From: Musa acuminata AAA Group
Taxonomy: Eukaryota; Streptophyta; Magnoliopsida; Zingiberales; Musaceae
Direction of reading: 5' to 3'
NCBI RefSeq assembly: GCF_036884655.1
Contig: NC_088330.1
Span: forward strand, 34,844,001 to 34,908,000
DNA length: 64,000 bases
Shown: positions 46,901 through 60,343 of the stretch, one piece after another
How the letters are laid out: the number at the start of each line of letters is the position of its first letter
Numbering within the stretch: position 1 is the first letter of the stretch
The notes under the pieces: model-generated
Seen by the model: the letters and a program-made list of their open reading frames with translations, nothing else
Database searches by the model: none
Told to the model about the DNA's origin: nothing
Made by a program: the position numbers and the translations under genes

Positions 46901-48457
46901 GGTAATATCTACATAGCACGAAGAAAGGTTTTTTATGCATCTTTGGTGGACTATTAAAAGCAAAATTTTATGATACTTAAAATTTGCCTAATGTTTGTGT
47001 ATATCATATTAGTGGTGAAGGAATAGCAGATCTTCTCTTATTGTTGGTGCAATGGGCACAGAAAACTATGGAAGAAAAGCTTACCTATGTCGATGAAGTC
47101 CAGGTTTGTTTCCAAGTGCTTATTCTCCACTATCTCTAAGTTGGATCAGACTTAGGATATCCTTGTTAGTGGTTCACTTCACTGTAAACCAATACTATAT
47201 TCTGGTAAAATGTAATGAATATGATAATTTTTAGCTGTATAAATATATGATGTGCATTTCATTTATCTTACTATGCTAGTCATTTGCCTTTATTTTCTAG
47301 AAAAACAAGTCTTTACTGGTGGATAGTTTTAGTACCTCTCTATGTAAGATAAGTAAAAGTTTAATTAACTTATTCCTGTATTCAATATGTATTTCAGTGT
47401 ACTGTGTTGGAAGTTAAAGTAATTGAAGGCTTAGGAACAACCATTGATGTTGTACTGGTCAATGGTGCTCTTCATGAGGGTGACCAAATAGTTGTTTGCG
47501 GCATGCAGGTATAGATGTTGAGTCTTCACTTTGGCCCCTTTTTTTATATATTTATTTCTTATCTAAGTTTCTATTGCAGGGGCCCATCGTGACCAATATC
47601 AGAGCTTTACTGACTCCCCACCCAATGAAGGAGCTCCGTGTAAAGGTGAGTACATCACTTGGTTTTGGTATATCTCTGTGTATTTGATGACAGGAGTTCA
47701 ACAAAATTCAATTTCTTTGGACTTATTATTTACTTTTTCTGGGGTAATGTTAGCATGCCATCTCTGGTTTTGCAATTTGCAAGGTAAAGATGCCATTATA
47801 TATAACACCTTTCTGTTAAACTCTTGATGAATGTTAAAAAAAAAAATACAAACAGGATCTTAAATTTGGGCCCTTTTTTTTCGTTGTATGACTGTAGGAT
47901 TCTGGGCGATTGACCAAAATATGCTTTATAAACATGTTAGGCTAGCTAAAAGGTCTAGCTTAGAGTCACTCTATGTTCTATAACTAGGTTAGGGAAATCA
48001 AGGTTCACGATGACCAAACTATATTGTCAGTGTCTCAAATCCTATGTTTCTAGGCACCCACTAGGGTTCTCTTATTTACAGGGTAGTTACTTGTTGATGC
48101 ATAGTAATTATCACCAAATTTAATAAGTTGTTGTAGGTAACAATTTAGTTCAATTTTTTGGGACTAGTTTCCTTGTGCCATCTATTATTCTTAAATGGTT
48201 ATTGACCATTAGTTAGGTTGGAAACTTGGAATAGCATTATTCTCTGAGCAAGTTTCTCTATTGTGGGTGTCTTGCATCCTTTTTCCTTGGTTAAATTTCA
48301 TCTAATCTTGGAAGATGTCAAGATTATACGAACAATGGATATTATGTGAAAGTATGAGAGAGATCCCATTATCATTTTGTAAAATTGTAGGTTATAAGTC
48401 TTGTTGAGGTTCTATAAATAACATCAATAATTTCAAGATACTTTCAAAGGCTAGGTG

Positions 48458-48488
<31 letters not shown>

Positions 48489-51400
48489 CTGTCTTTGTAG
48501 GTTCTCTCCTTTCTTTTTCAGTCTCCATATATGATAGGACAATCTTTCCTTTATATCCTCAGTTTCGTATATTTCCTCGGTACTTGCGTCCTTGTGTAAA
48601 TGTTTCCATGCTTTTTGCAACTTGTGATATTCTTAGCAGGATTGTCTTTTTCAGTAAACTTTACACAACAACGTTAGCGATTGACATATGATGATGCCTC
48701 CATCTTACAGCAGATAGTTCAACTAATAGTTATAGCAATCTACTATCTCGTACAAGTAAGGGAAATGTCTGAAATCCTTTTTTTATTGAATTCCTAGAAG
48801 CTAGTTTAAACTTTAAACAATCTTTGTCATCAACAAATTTGATATGGTACACCTAGGATCTTAAACCTTTTGTGAGGTACTGAGTTCCTTCAAGCAAAAC
48901 TTCTTCTGAACAATTTGTTTTGCTTGAAGAAGATACTTGCACTTAAACCTAAAGCAAAGTTCAAAATGCAAAACTTTAAATTATTTTCTGATCTTGTTTT
49001 GCTTGAAGAAGATATTTGCATTTAAACCTATAGACTGTTGGGCTGTTGAAAGGTAATATATACAAAAAACATTTGTGTCACTTAGATGATAATTTTAGGT
49101 GCTTGTGCGGAGGTACTAGGAATTTCATTTGTCAACAATTAGTTGTAGCTCCGAGTCTCCAATAGAATGAGGAGAGAAACATTCGAGATGGTATGTGTAT
49201 GTGCGAATGAGACATCCAAATGTACAAATGTTAAGAGTTAGAAGAGGTAAAATAAGTAGTGCTAAGAGAGACATAAGAAGATTCCAATAGAAATTATAAA
49301 TAAAGATCTAAATACTTTTTCTTAATTAAGGATTTTTATATTCACTCGACTCCAAATAGTTAGGTGATTATGGCTTGTAATTATGATTACATATAACATA
49401 ATGCCCTAAAAATGCAAGGTACATTCAAAACCAGACAAGAAATCACACTGAATTAATGTTGGTTTGGTCTGGTTTATACTTTATATTTCTCAAAACTGAA
49501 CATAGTCAGTTTGATTCGAAGATTTCTTCAAAACCAATATTGAATTGGATCATGTGCAACCCCAGGAGAAACAACATTAGATACTATGATGTCAAGAATG
49601 ATTAGGAAAAAAATAGAGAAATCACTAAAGTAATGCTGCATCTGATGTCACTTCTTATCTTGTCCATGGTAAGTGGAATGAAATGAAATTTTTTAGAATA
49701 CATGAATTCACCAAAATTTAGCTAGTAATCTAGTCAAGGAGTGAAAAGGGTAGTGTTTTTTTTTTTTGTAAAGGCAAGAAGAGAGTGTTTTTATACAGCT
49801 TGGTAAAAGATTGCAAGGTAGCATGGGAGATGGACTAATATCTCCTTGACTGGTGCATCTTGTTTTCTGTCATTTGGCCGATGTACTTGAATGTCATGAT
49901 GGAGTACGACTGTCATGGCTTATTGAAAATATGCAAATTAAAATATTTGTGTTCCTTCACTACTGTTAACTAGTTTAATGTGTTTGAATTCATCATCAAG
50001 TAAGACAGACATGCGTGTTGCAGATGAGGAAATCAATTTAAGAGGCCTCTTTTATTTATAGAATCAAATAAATGAATCAATAACAATACAATCATTTTCA
50101 TGATAAAAGTTCTTGGTCATTAACCTTGATTTTTATGTCTGTTTTTTCATTGTTGGTCTGTCGGATGCTTTGTTATTCATGCTAGATCGATGATCACCGG
50201 GTCTATTTTCCTCTAGTATTCATATGGTCCAAACTCTGATCAAATACCAAGCATCCCTAGTTTATGTAGGGATGAAAATTGGGTGACCATCCTTCACAGA
50301 AAAGAAACTCAAAATTTAAATAAACCTGGGTGTTTTTACCAATAATTTGCCATTCATGCCCTTTCAGCTCCTTCAAGCAAAACTTTGTTGACTAGTCTTT
50401 AGGTTTAAGTGCAAGGATCTTCTTCTGCCTTGCTTTGGACAGGTTTTGCACACCAAATTTATAGGGTTGCTAGGTTTATTAACTGTTTGTGGAGTTCTGT
50501 CAAATCTTTGAGTGGCTTTCTTGCTTTTAATCCTAATAGAAGCTATATTGTTGGAAACAAGATTTGCAGGATCTGGATCATAATTTTCGTCTGACTCAAG
50601 GATCTAGAGTCAGTATTGGTGGGCTGTGCTGCATCTGTTCAGCAGGATTTAGATTGGTCAAACAAGTAATTCTGAGAAAAACCATAGAGAATAAGTGTAT
50701 CACAAGATTTTTATGCCTTGGAGTCATGGTAGTAACGTGAGATATCATTTCATGTTGGTCAGAATTAGCTTATTTGAATCAATTTCTAGCGATTTTTGTT
50801 CTATTTTCATTTGGTTCTGTCCACTTCCAGCCATGATTAGGGCTTGGGTTAGGAACTAGCTGATCCTGTTCCAGACCACTCAGATTGGATCAAAATCCAC
50901 AACAGGATCAGCTGATTGAGGGAATCTTGGTTGGAATGGCTAGGATGACGATATTTGTTAATATGACTAAATGACTATAGTTCTTATGCTTTTGTTTGAC
51001 TAATTTGGTAAAAAGGTCTTGGAAGATTGTAGTTACGGATTCTGGATCTCACAAGTGCTTGTTCAATCTCTTTAGACAACTTTTGAGCATCCTGATGACA
51101 TTTTGTTTTACTATTTTAATGGTTAAACAATGTGTTTAAAAAGTGTTGATAAGCAGGTTTTACTTGCTAAATTGATGTTATCTTTCTTTGCTTTATACTG
51201 CTTTATTGTTAACTGTGACATGTTAACCTATAATGTATTTGTTTGGAAATTTTACTTTTGTATATCAAACCAAATACAGTCATTAAAAGTTAATACCAGA
51301 GTGTAGTTTTCATATCTAAACTTTCAGATACAACATCTCCTTTAAATTTTTGATCTCATGGAATTCTCTGAAGTAAAAATTATCTATAGAGTTCAAATTA

Positions 51401-54400
51401 CCTTTTTGATCTTGAGATGCTACTTCCAGTCTATTCTCCACTTGGAAATATAAAGTATTATTTGCTTGTCAACTGGAACATGAAAATCTATGGTGATTAC
51501 AGATGTTATCAAATTATTCCATATGTACGAGAATTTGAAGTAAACATGAGCTGTTTTTACCCTAGGATTGAGATAGTTTTATTCGTTAGTCATGATTTTA
51601 TGTATCTGATGATGGTCAATCTTGTGGATTGTGTTACTCTGTTTTGTATGTATTATGTATTTGCTTAATGACAAGTCAAGCAAAGATTGCAACCAATGAA
51701 ATTCACATAGGATTCATAATTAATATAATACAAGGTAATATAAAGGGCCTTTTCTGTATAAAAATGAATTAGACTTAGGGTTTTAAGTCGGTAAAAGTTT
51801 TCAATTGGTACTTGTGATTCTGATTTGTAGTATTAATCTGTTCACTGTTAATATAATCAATATCCTGGATGTAATATTTCTTTCAGTACCCTCTTCTATG
51901 ATAGAACATGAAACAGAAGCAGAAGTTGGTCTAAGATTTCAATTGGTGCCCGTGATCCCAGTTTAGATCATGCTTTTGTCGTCTGATAAACAAAATTAAT
52001 ATGCAGGATTGTCGATCCTTATGTAATTTCTTCCAAGATAGAAGAACATGAAACAGAAGCAATGGAATGAGATAATGAAATGTGCATAAGTTCTTCATTT
52101 GTAACTTCACCATCCATTTCCATACCCATACATATCAACGGAATTCTTGTTACAATTGATGAGTTATTCCTAATTATTAAGTGTTATTGTTATTGTCAAT
52201 ATGTTGTGCATTTGTTATATGACTTACAAGTTATATAGAGCAATAGTTTGTCATATCTTTATATGATTTATGTTACATTACATTGACGCCAAAACTAGCT
52301 GCTCTCTGATGATTCATGTTTCTATTGATTGGCATGTCACTCGTGTCTTTCTCAGGGTTCATACTTGCATCATAAAGAGCTTAAAGCCGCCCAAGGTGTA
52401 AAAATTTCTGCACAGGTACATTTGGATTATAACACAGATCTGCACTTTTTATTTCAGCAACTTCATCTGAGTACATCCTTTCTGTAACAGGGCCTTGAGC
52501 ATGCCATTGCTGGCACTTCCCTATATGTGGCAAAACCTGAGGATGATTTGGAAGATTTGAAGAAAACCGTAATGCAGGACGTGGAAAAGGTTATGAGCCG
52601 GATTGACAAGAGTGGAGAAGGTGTATATGTCCAGGCTTCAACCCTTGGGTCATTGGAAGCACTTACAGAGTTCTTGAGGAGCCCAGCTGTGAGCATTCCG
52701 TTTTGTGATTTCAGTATAGGTCCAGTACACAAGAAGGATGTCATGAAGGCTAGTGTCATGCTTGAGAGGAAAAAAGAGTTTGCAACCATCTTAGCATTTG
52801 ATGTCAAAGTGATGCCTGATGCCAGAGAGCTTGCAGATGAGACTGGTGTTAGAATCTTCGTTGCAGACATTATATATCATCTTTTTGATCAATTCAAAGC
52901 TTACATTGACAATCTAAGGGAGGAGAAGAAGAAGGAAAGTGCTGAAGAGGCAGTTTTCCCCTGCGTTCTAAAGATTATGCCAAACTGCATATTCAACAAG
53001 AAGGACCCAATTGTATTGGGTGTGGATGTTCTTGAAGGCATTCTTAAGGTAATTTCATATGCAATCATTTTCTTCATCCATTGAAAGTTCATGTTTGTGG
53101 ATCTCCCCATTAAGACTGTTACCTTTCTACAAAGGGACAGCATCCTTGACCCAAATCTAAGCAATTAGTTGCTGAAAGTGAAATAAATCTTTCCTAAATA
53201 GCATTTAGTTTTGGTGTTCTTATTTAGCAAGTTGAACTGTTTGGAAGCATTTTTTTTTGTTTTCCAAAGCTAGTGCTTGGATCTTAGTTCTGAAGGGTCC
53301 TTATCCGAGCAATTGAGTGCTGTGTGTGAAATAATCTTGCATCTTAGTCTTCGACTGGCCTCAGAAACCGAGGCTTCTGTTTGAAATATATTTGCTTTTG
53401 GTTGTTCCTAAACAGTAAATAGAACTGTTATTTTCAATTTGTTATTTATTGACAAAAACATGTTTTCTTTTCATAACTTTGCATATGGGATGCTAGGAAG
53501 CAGTTTGTCGTGGAACTTGCAGGGACCAGTGGCTGGTCACACAGTTAAAGCAAACGATCTCTCTTTAAAATGTTGCAAGTGTTTGTGCTTCCAAAATTTA
53601 AGGATAGCTTTATTAGTATTGCTTTCGGAGAGGTAAAAAAATAAAGTTAAGAAATATATTTTGCTTTTGGGGAGGTAAAGAAGTTTAATAAACATGTGTT
53701 TATCATTGATATTTTTAGTTTTATCTTCATGAACAACCAATAAGAAATAGAGCTTATTCCAAATGGGAACTTGGTAAATTTGACCTTTGCCCTTATAATT
53801 TGTAAGTGCTTTTCTACAAGAGTATCATATCTTGTTTGCTTATAGCTTTATCCTAATTTTCAGATTGGTACCCCTATTTGCATTCCTTCAAGAGAGTTCA
53901 TAGATATAGGGAAGATTGCATCGATCGAGATCAATCATAAGCAGGTTGACGTTGCCACCAAGGGGCAAAAGGTGGCTATAAAGGTATCAAGGATATTTCA
54001 TATTTTGAATTTACTTTTGCCTACTTTCTTCGAAAAGATTTTCTGAGCCTCATCGACCATCTCCCGTCTATACAGATAGTTGCCTCCAGTCCTGAAGAAC
54101 AACAGAAGATGTACGGCAGGCATTTCGATATTGATGATGAGCTTGTCAGTCATATCTCAAGGAGGTCAATCGACATACTGAAAACAAACTATAGGGTAAG
54201 AATGAAATTATTCATTTAGTTCATAACCCTCTTTCATCCTTTAGATTGGAAGGGTGTTGTGCCATTTGTTCTTGTAGTGGCCATTTGGTGTGCAAGAGTT
54301 TATTGTGTTCCTACAACTCTGATTGCATTGTTTCGTGCTTGGGTTCGTGAATACCTGCTTCCATGCCAAAAATGGGGTGGCTTTTTTTTCCATATAAAAT

Positions 54401-54494
54401 TACTAATTTACTTCAATTTATGCTGTAGGATGATCTGTCAATGGAAGAGTGGCGCCTCGTCGTGAGGCTGAAGTCTATTTTCAAGATACCTTGA
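43970..54494 (+). CDS. eIF5B: Translation initiation factor eIF5B
   Basis: Eleven exons, 43970-46504, 46598-46705, 46801-46901, 47013-47103, 47398-47508, 47580-47645, 52356-52415, 52491-53048, 53864-53983, 54076-54195 and 54429-54494, encode 1311 residues, all with GT-AG introns. The start is the first ATG after the leader ([18 protein letters not shown]). Residues 1-720 are a charged, Lys/Glu-rich, disordered tail with three repeats of a KKxxKKKKKK, then GRxAQEE, then LAELGE unit. The GTPase follows: G1 GHVDTGKT at 728, switch II DTPGHE at 790 with catalytic His794, and G4 NKVD at 844-847, split by intron 1. Domains II-IV and the conserved C-terminal end ([17 protein letters not shown]) complete it. 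The protein joins ribosomal subunits in the cytosol, hydrolysing GTP, and contacts eIF1A through its C-terminus. Confidence 0.97.
47646..52355 (+). other. Large (4.7 kb) intron of eIF5B
   Basis: The intron begins GTGAGT and ends CTTTCTCAG, phase 0. No gene was recognised inside. It holds a (CT)n run at 48461-48489. It also holds related segments around 48.89-49.03 kb and 50.36-50.44 kb that carry CTTCAAGCAAAACTT and TTTAGGTTTAAGTGCAAG in opposite orientations, suggesting an inverted-repeat element. Confidence 0.8.
48461..48489. repeat. (CT)n microsatellite
   Basis: A CT run of about 28 bp in the eIF5B intron. Confidence 0.93.
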
Positions 54495-56623
54495 TTTGTG
54501 AAGAGCTGCAGTGTTTTCTGAGTGCCAGATATAATGTATTTGCGGCTCCATCGACCGGCATAGCTTGTGATGATTCTATCACGAAGAAAGAGAAAAAGAA
54601 GGAATTATGGCGGCAAGGGCAGGATATGGTCAATCAGCTTTGGTTTGATTTAAAGTGCTTTGAGATACCCATCGTATATGTTTTGTCGAAGGTTTTGAAT
54701 TATGACAGAGGGTAGGGCTTTTGGTTTTGCTTTACTGCCCCTAAAATTTCTTTCTCAGTGATCTGATGATGCAAAGACTTGCAGTTTTGCCTTTATAATC
54801 GAGAGTTTTTGCATAGGTCAAAACATTTTGGTTTCCCCCACTGTATTTAATACTACTATTGTAATAGAGAGGTTACAAGAAAAATTTGTTTTCCGGAGGG
54901 TATTATTTTCGATGGACGATTTTATTAGAAACTATAAATAAAAAATAAATAAATACTCTTATGAGTATCGATTTGAATGCAAATCGATGCCAAGATATTA
55001 TGACTTATTATTGGCTATTGTTGTTGGTATCAATTCCAAGTTGTATGTGTATCAACGCATATCTTCGGATATTATTGATGAAAAAAACGCATAGTTTCTG
55101 ATATCATTGATACCAATAACCAATGGATTGGCTGAGGCCTCTTTGAGCATTAGCAAACTATACATTTTTTATATGATATGGTATTTGATCAAGTTGATAA
55201 ATACCATTTGGTGCTTATAATTCCCGATCAATAAGATATTTAAGTACTTTGATTGATACTAAACTCAAAACAGTGCCATCAGTAGGTTTTTTTTCTTCTG
55301 TTTTCTGTGTTCTGATGGTGGCCAGCATATGCTGATGTGCTCTTAATGTTCAAATCACCACACAACGGGGGATTTATATTCATTCTCGAGCACTGCTGGG
55401 AGTAGTGTGAGTTTAAATGTCAACGATTCTAATTCGAAATGGCAGTCCATTCGATATCAGAAATAATAATTTAGGTATATATATATGTATGTATTTCTGT
55501 ATTATGTCTTATTCCCTTAGTCAATTGACACGTAGGATATTAAGGTATGATGTGAATAATAAGCGCTTTTGCTAAGTATGAAATCCTGTGTGACACAAAT
55601 CCGATGACTTCTCAAAAGTAATAATAATAACCTGATTCTTGAAAATAAAAGAAATATAGTTGAAAATAACCTTAAAAGGTGTGCAAATTTCTGCACTAAC
55701 CTGAAGCAACTTTCACTGCCTGCAATCAGAAAGAAACAGCACCACTTTCACCCATCAGGCTTCAGGTTCTTCTTTTACCTGCTATCAATTCTTTCCAAGT
55801 CAAGCAATTAACTAATTATTGGTTGATCTCTAACAACTCAGCAGCTTTCACAAATTTACAAACCTTTCATGACATTTAAATAGATATTAGAAATCACAAG
55901 CAATTCATGGCTCAGTTACAACAACAAGCCATTGTGACAACACTGTCCTACTTATTGATCATACTAAATTTACTCAGCAGTGCAACAAAAGATGGCCATG
56001 CTTTCTGCACCAACAAAAGCAAACTAGAAATGGCACCAATCCTTTAACATATAAACTAGGATTTTACATATCTGCAAAGTTTATGGATTTGGAAAAGATA
56101 GCTAACTCTAGCATTACTTTGGTGAAAGTACCATCCAGATATCTTACCATCCTTCCAGGGAAGAAGGTTTAAACAATTTGAATAAGCTAATAAAGATGCA
56201 AAGTAGTTTCATTATTCTATTTCGACAAATAAAAATGATTCACATCTTGAATGAGAAATTCACAAGGAGCAAAAGAAATCCATGGTGGAAACACAATCAT
56301 GTGCTGAAGGACCTCATCCCTAGAGCTATGCTGATGTATAGAGTATAGACACAAACAATGCAGATCTATTTATAGAAAGATGCTTAGTTACATAAATTGC
56401 CTGCATGGCTATTAAGATTTGTTTTCGAAAGTATGTGCAACAAGAAACTCAACGATGAAATGCAACCATATTTAGTCCTTACAATATGGAATCCAGGCAT
56501 GACAGGTGCCCGTAATATTAAGCTGCAGAAACCAAACGATGAACGACAATGCACCCCATGCAACCCATCTGCCCTCTGTACAAAAGGCTCATGTGATAGT
56601 GTTTTACCATGTGCTTACTGTAC
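54495..56623. other. Intergenic DNA between convergent eIF5B and PMI-related genes
   Basis: The first few hundred bases are probably eIF5B 3' UTR. The open frame at 54449-54715 overlaps the true last exon out of frame and is a shadow. Sequence just right of 56.3 kb is probably the 3' UTR of the minus-strand gene. No other gene was recognised. Confidence 0.5.
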
Positions 56624-59600
56624 TCAACGCAGCTTAATAGTTTCATTCGGGAAGATGATATTAGGGTTCCTTATGTGAGGGTTCAGAGCCGCTAGCTCTT
56701 TCCATTTGGCCCCACTGCCATGAACACGTGAAGAAATGCTCCAAAGAGTATCTCCTGGCTGCACTTTGGCTGTCATGTCTTGAGAAGGTTTTGCAACTGT
56801 CTTCGACTTCATAAACGGATGCTTATTACTCTTGCCCATTCCAGTAGCAAGCAACCACCTAGAACCAGACTGTTGTTGCTTGGGATTACCCCAAAGACTT
56901 CTCTTGTTAGGTTCTGTTTTTAGACCCGCAACATGTACCTCAGTGATTTTGTACTGAGGAATGACCTCTTCCTCATGTTTCTCCTCCTTGGTCAATGGTT
57001 TGCTTTCAGTCTCAACCTCATCTTCTTGTTCACTGTTTCCCTTTTCTGAAACAGTGCTGTATATTTTAGGTTTCGGGGGAACAAAAACTCGCTCAACTTG
57101 AATTAAAGCAAGCATTGGCGTGCCCACTGGCTCATAGTTCCTTAAGGGATTCCGGAGCTGTACCATCAGAGCAACAGTGAAGTTATTCCCCAACAATCCC
57201 CACTTTCTACCAGATTTTTTCCTACCTCTCTTGTCTTCCTTCCACTCACCACAAATCAAGTCCATTGAATTAGCATGATGGGCTGCCAGAATCTTCGATG
57301 TTCGATCACTGTCCTGATCTTCCTCATCAATTATGCCTGAATCAAGCTTCATCCACTCATCTAGTGTTATAGACAAACCCATTAAGCCATCTACATCGTG
57401 CCCGCTGTCTTTAATGTCCAAAAGCTGTAATCCAGCTGTGCCTTCCAGACCTAGAGACCAGCTATTGTCGGCTCCTTTTCCTTCCAATGCTGAAATTTCT
57501 CCGATAGACTGGGGGCTAACATTTGAAGGTGCTTCTTCATCAGACATGCCTGTCTGTATTCTCAACCCCTCAATTGAAAGGGCTTCAATCTTATCCATTG
57601 CCATTGGAGCTAGATCCTCCAGTGAAACATATTCAGATATCATTTCCCCAGTGCTGGAGGAAGCTAGAGACATGCCATTACCTTTCTTCCTCCTCCCAGA
57701 GACATTATGAGAAGCAGCCAACCCTGTTTCTGGATAATGATTTTCTAATAAGTCATTCCTGTACAAACCATAGGAGAAAATTTTAATACAAGCATCAGAA
57801 GATTCTAAAACAAGGGGGGGTTACAAAAGAAATTAAACTGAAGAGAAACAGATGATAAAACTCTCAGACCTTTCACAAGAATCCAGAGCAGTTGCAGAAT
57901 CCCAGGCTATCTGTTGCATTGTCTTACCAGTGATATCTTCTAGCGGCATCAGCTTGCTTGCTTGCCTTGATAGTTTTTCAATGCCCACTGAAGCTAATCG
58001 CTGCAATATCTCCATGATCCCAGAACCCATTTCTGCAGGAACCACAATGGGGCTGGACACCTGCATGATCAAGTTCTCTTTGTTCTTTGCGTTCCTAAAC
58101 ATCAAAGGGTTCATGGACCGCAAAAAACCTCCATCTTTTGTTTGAACAATAGGACCCAAGCCCTCACCAAGCAGTGGCAACTCAAGTGGCTCTTCCGGAG
58201 GGAGGTCGATGGGACTACCAAATCCACCGCCGCTCCCAGGCGGAGAGCAATGAAAGGCCTCTTCATTCAAGCCCCATGCATGCATCAAAGCTTCTGTTTC
58301 TGCATCTTCCAGCATTTTAGCCCTGGATTTCATGTTGTTCATTGCCAGTTCCGCGTTCTGAAGCTCTGTCTCAGCTTCTTGAATAATTACTGAGAGATCA
58401 AGACCATCTGAAAGTTCATCCCAATAGGGCTGCTTCTCCATTCCAGCATCAAGACCAAAGATATTATCACCTGAAGCTAGTGATTCCTTCTCAAATTGCT
58501 TCCACAACCGCTCCCTTGGTGAATCTGGATCACTGTCCGAACTCAATCCGAAAGGACTATGCTCTATACCTAGCATGCTTAAGAATTCACTGGCAACAGA
58601 CTCTGTGACAGCATCTAAGCTACGGGACCTGCTCAGCAAATTTGCCATCTTGTAGTTAGACTTAATGTCCCCATGACTCAGTTGCTTGGTTGGTTCGCCT
58701 TGGATATCTGGAGACTCAAATTCCCCTAATTCAAGAACCGAGAGCTCACCAAAGATAGAATCTAGGTCTTGCACCGGTGGATCCACAACCAACAATGTGG
58801 CCTCTTGTGGATTATAGATGTCATGCTCAGCTTCTTCCGCATCGGGTTCATGTATCTTCATATCTGACCCTTCTTCCATTTTGGCCTCACCAGTCAACAA
58901 TGAAGCATCATGCAGATTATGGCTTTCCTGCTGAGCCATTTCCGCAACTGGTTCTTCTGGTTTCGCATCCAGTCCTTCCTTTCTGGCCTCACCCGCTTCG
59001 TCATCACCAGCAGACTCGTCAATCTCAATGTCACCACTGGTTTTGCAAGTCCAGTCTTTTGATACAATCTCTACCCCGTGTTCGATCACCATGAATTTGG
59101 GCTCATCGCACTCCCGTTCATCACTTCCTTTGATAGCCTCCGGCAAAATACAAGGCTTCGGCAGATGTGACTCCACCTCAATTCCGTCCAAGAGCTGAGG
59201 CTCTTCCTCAGTTCCTTCCAAGAGCTCTGATACTAAGCAAGTCCTCAACTCTGTAGATTGAATCTGTTCCACAATGATCTGAAGCTCTCGCTTTGCATCA
59301 GCATCCAAAGTTGGAAGTTCCTTAGAGTCATTGGACTTCTCTGGCTTCGCTTGCCTCTCAAAATTAGCCAAGGCCAAGGCATCTGACTTGGAGCTCGGTA
59401 AGACCTCATGAAGTACCTTAACATCCTTCACTGACTGGCACCGGCCATGATGTTGAAGCCGGCTTCCCGCAGGAGCCATCGGGCCCTGCCAATTGACCTT
59501 ATCGAGCCCTCCTTCCTCCGAATTCAACATTCTGGACCCCTCCCTCTCTCGTGCGCCGGCATCCACAGAATTATTTCCCACCAGTGAGAACCCAAAGCTG

Positions 59601-60343
59601 ACATTGAGGGATGCTCCCCTTGCCTTACCCGAAAGCCGGTAGCTCGTGCTCCACTTGCCGAACGCCTTCTCTGCATCCTCGAGCTCCTCGAGTGTGGCTG
59701 GCAGCACGCGGGTGAGGTCCACCAGGTGGCGCCCGAGGTCCAGCCCAGGGGCGCCGACCGTGAGAGCGGGGTAGATCAGGAAGTGCCGCGCCTCATACTT
59801 GGCCGTGCCGCCCGGCCCGCTGCGGGCGCCGTGCACGGAGCAGCGGTAGGTGAGGCTTTCCCCAAACAGAGCAGCGCCATGGAGGACGCGGGCCGGGCGA
59901 GTGGCGGCGGCGGAGGAAACGGGGTCGGTGGTGCGGCGCCAGTACACAGCGAGCGAGGCACCAGCGAGGGCCGCCGGGAGGCCCTCGATAGAATGGACAT
60001 GGAGGGAAAAGCAGCAGTCGAAGCGGCGGTGGCCGCCGATGTGGGAGAGGGCCTTCTTGATAGGGTTCCAGCCCCAAAGGGACGAAGACCCGGGCTTCTT
60101 CTTATCCTTCTGCTTGTCGGAGGAGGAGGGTTTGGGATTGGAGGGGGCCTTGAGGTGAGATCGGCCGGCGGAGATGGACCGGCGGTCGTCGGAGGAGGAC
60201 CGTGGGTGTCGGGGCTGCTTGGGGTCGACGGATAGGGCTTTGCTGAGGGCTTCGATCTCGTGAAGGAAGCGAGCGTTGCCCTGTTGGTCGCTCCCGCCGC
60301 TGCTGCCGGGTTTGCCCTTGCCGAAGGCGGGCTTCCCAATCAT
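56624..60343 (-). CDS. PLASTID MOVEMENT IMPAIRED1-RELATED type protein
   Basis: Two exons, 60343-57870 and 57758-56624, encode 1202 residues. The intron (57869-57759) runs GTCTGA to TGTACAG and leaves the frame continuous (CE-R-NDLL). Residues 92-255 form an NT-C2 domain (WNPIKKALSHIG, FSLHVHSIEGLP, LNVSFGFSLV). A long acidic low-complexity middle follows, with the family segment DLDSIFGELSVLELGEFESP. The second half contains conserved phrases (QSGSRWLLATGMGK). The last 46 residues (1157-1202) are LysM-like (QPGDTLWSISSRVHGSG, then LNPHIRNPNIIFPNETIKL). Length and layout fit PMIR1 (Arabidopsis At5g20610 type) rather than the shorter PMI1. Relatives act in plastid and nuclear movement along actin. 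No signal peptide is visible, so the LysM-like end should be cytosolic. The first exon is very GC-rich at its start. Confidence 0.9.
57759..57869 (-). other. Single intron of the PMI-related gene
   Basis: The 111-bp intron is phase 2, with a weak donor AAAG/GTCTGAG and acceptor TTTGTACAG. Reading through it would end the protein 12 codons later (FIICFSSV then stop), removing the conserved C-terminal third, so splicing is required for the full product. Confidence 0.8.

Noticed and set aside
54449..54715. 88-codon plus-strand frame after eIF5B
   Set aside because: It starts inside the last eIF5B exon in another frame. The in-frame ending IFKIP and stop at 54494 matches the family.
59726..60339. 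Plus-strand 169-codon frame and minus-strand 187-codon frame in the PMI-related first exon
   Set aside because: They overlap the NT-C2 coding sequence in other frames. Their Gly/Pro/Arg-rich makeup reflects GC content.
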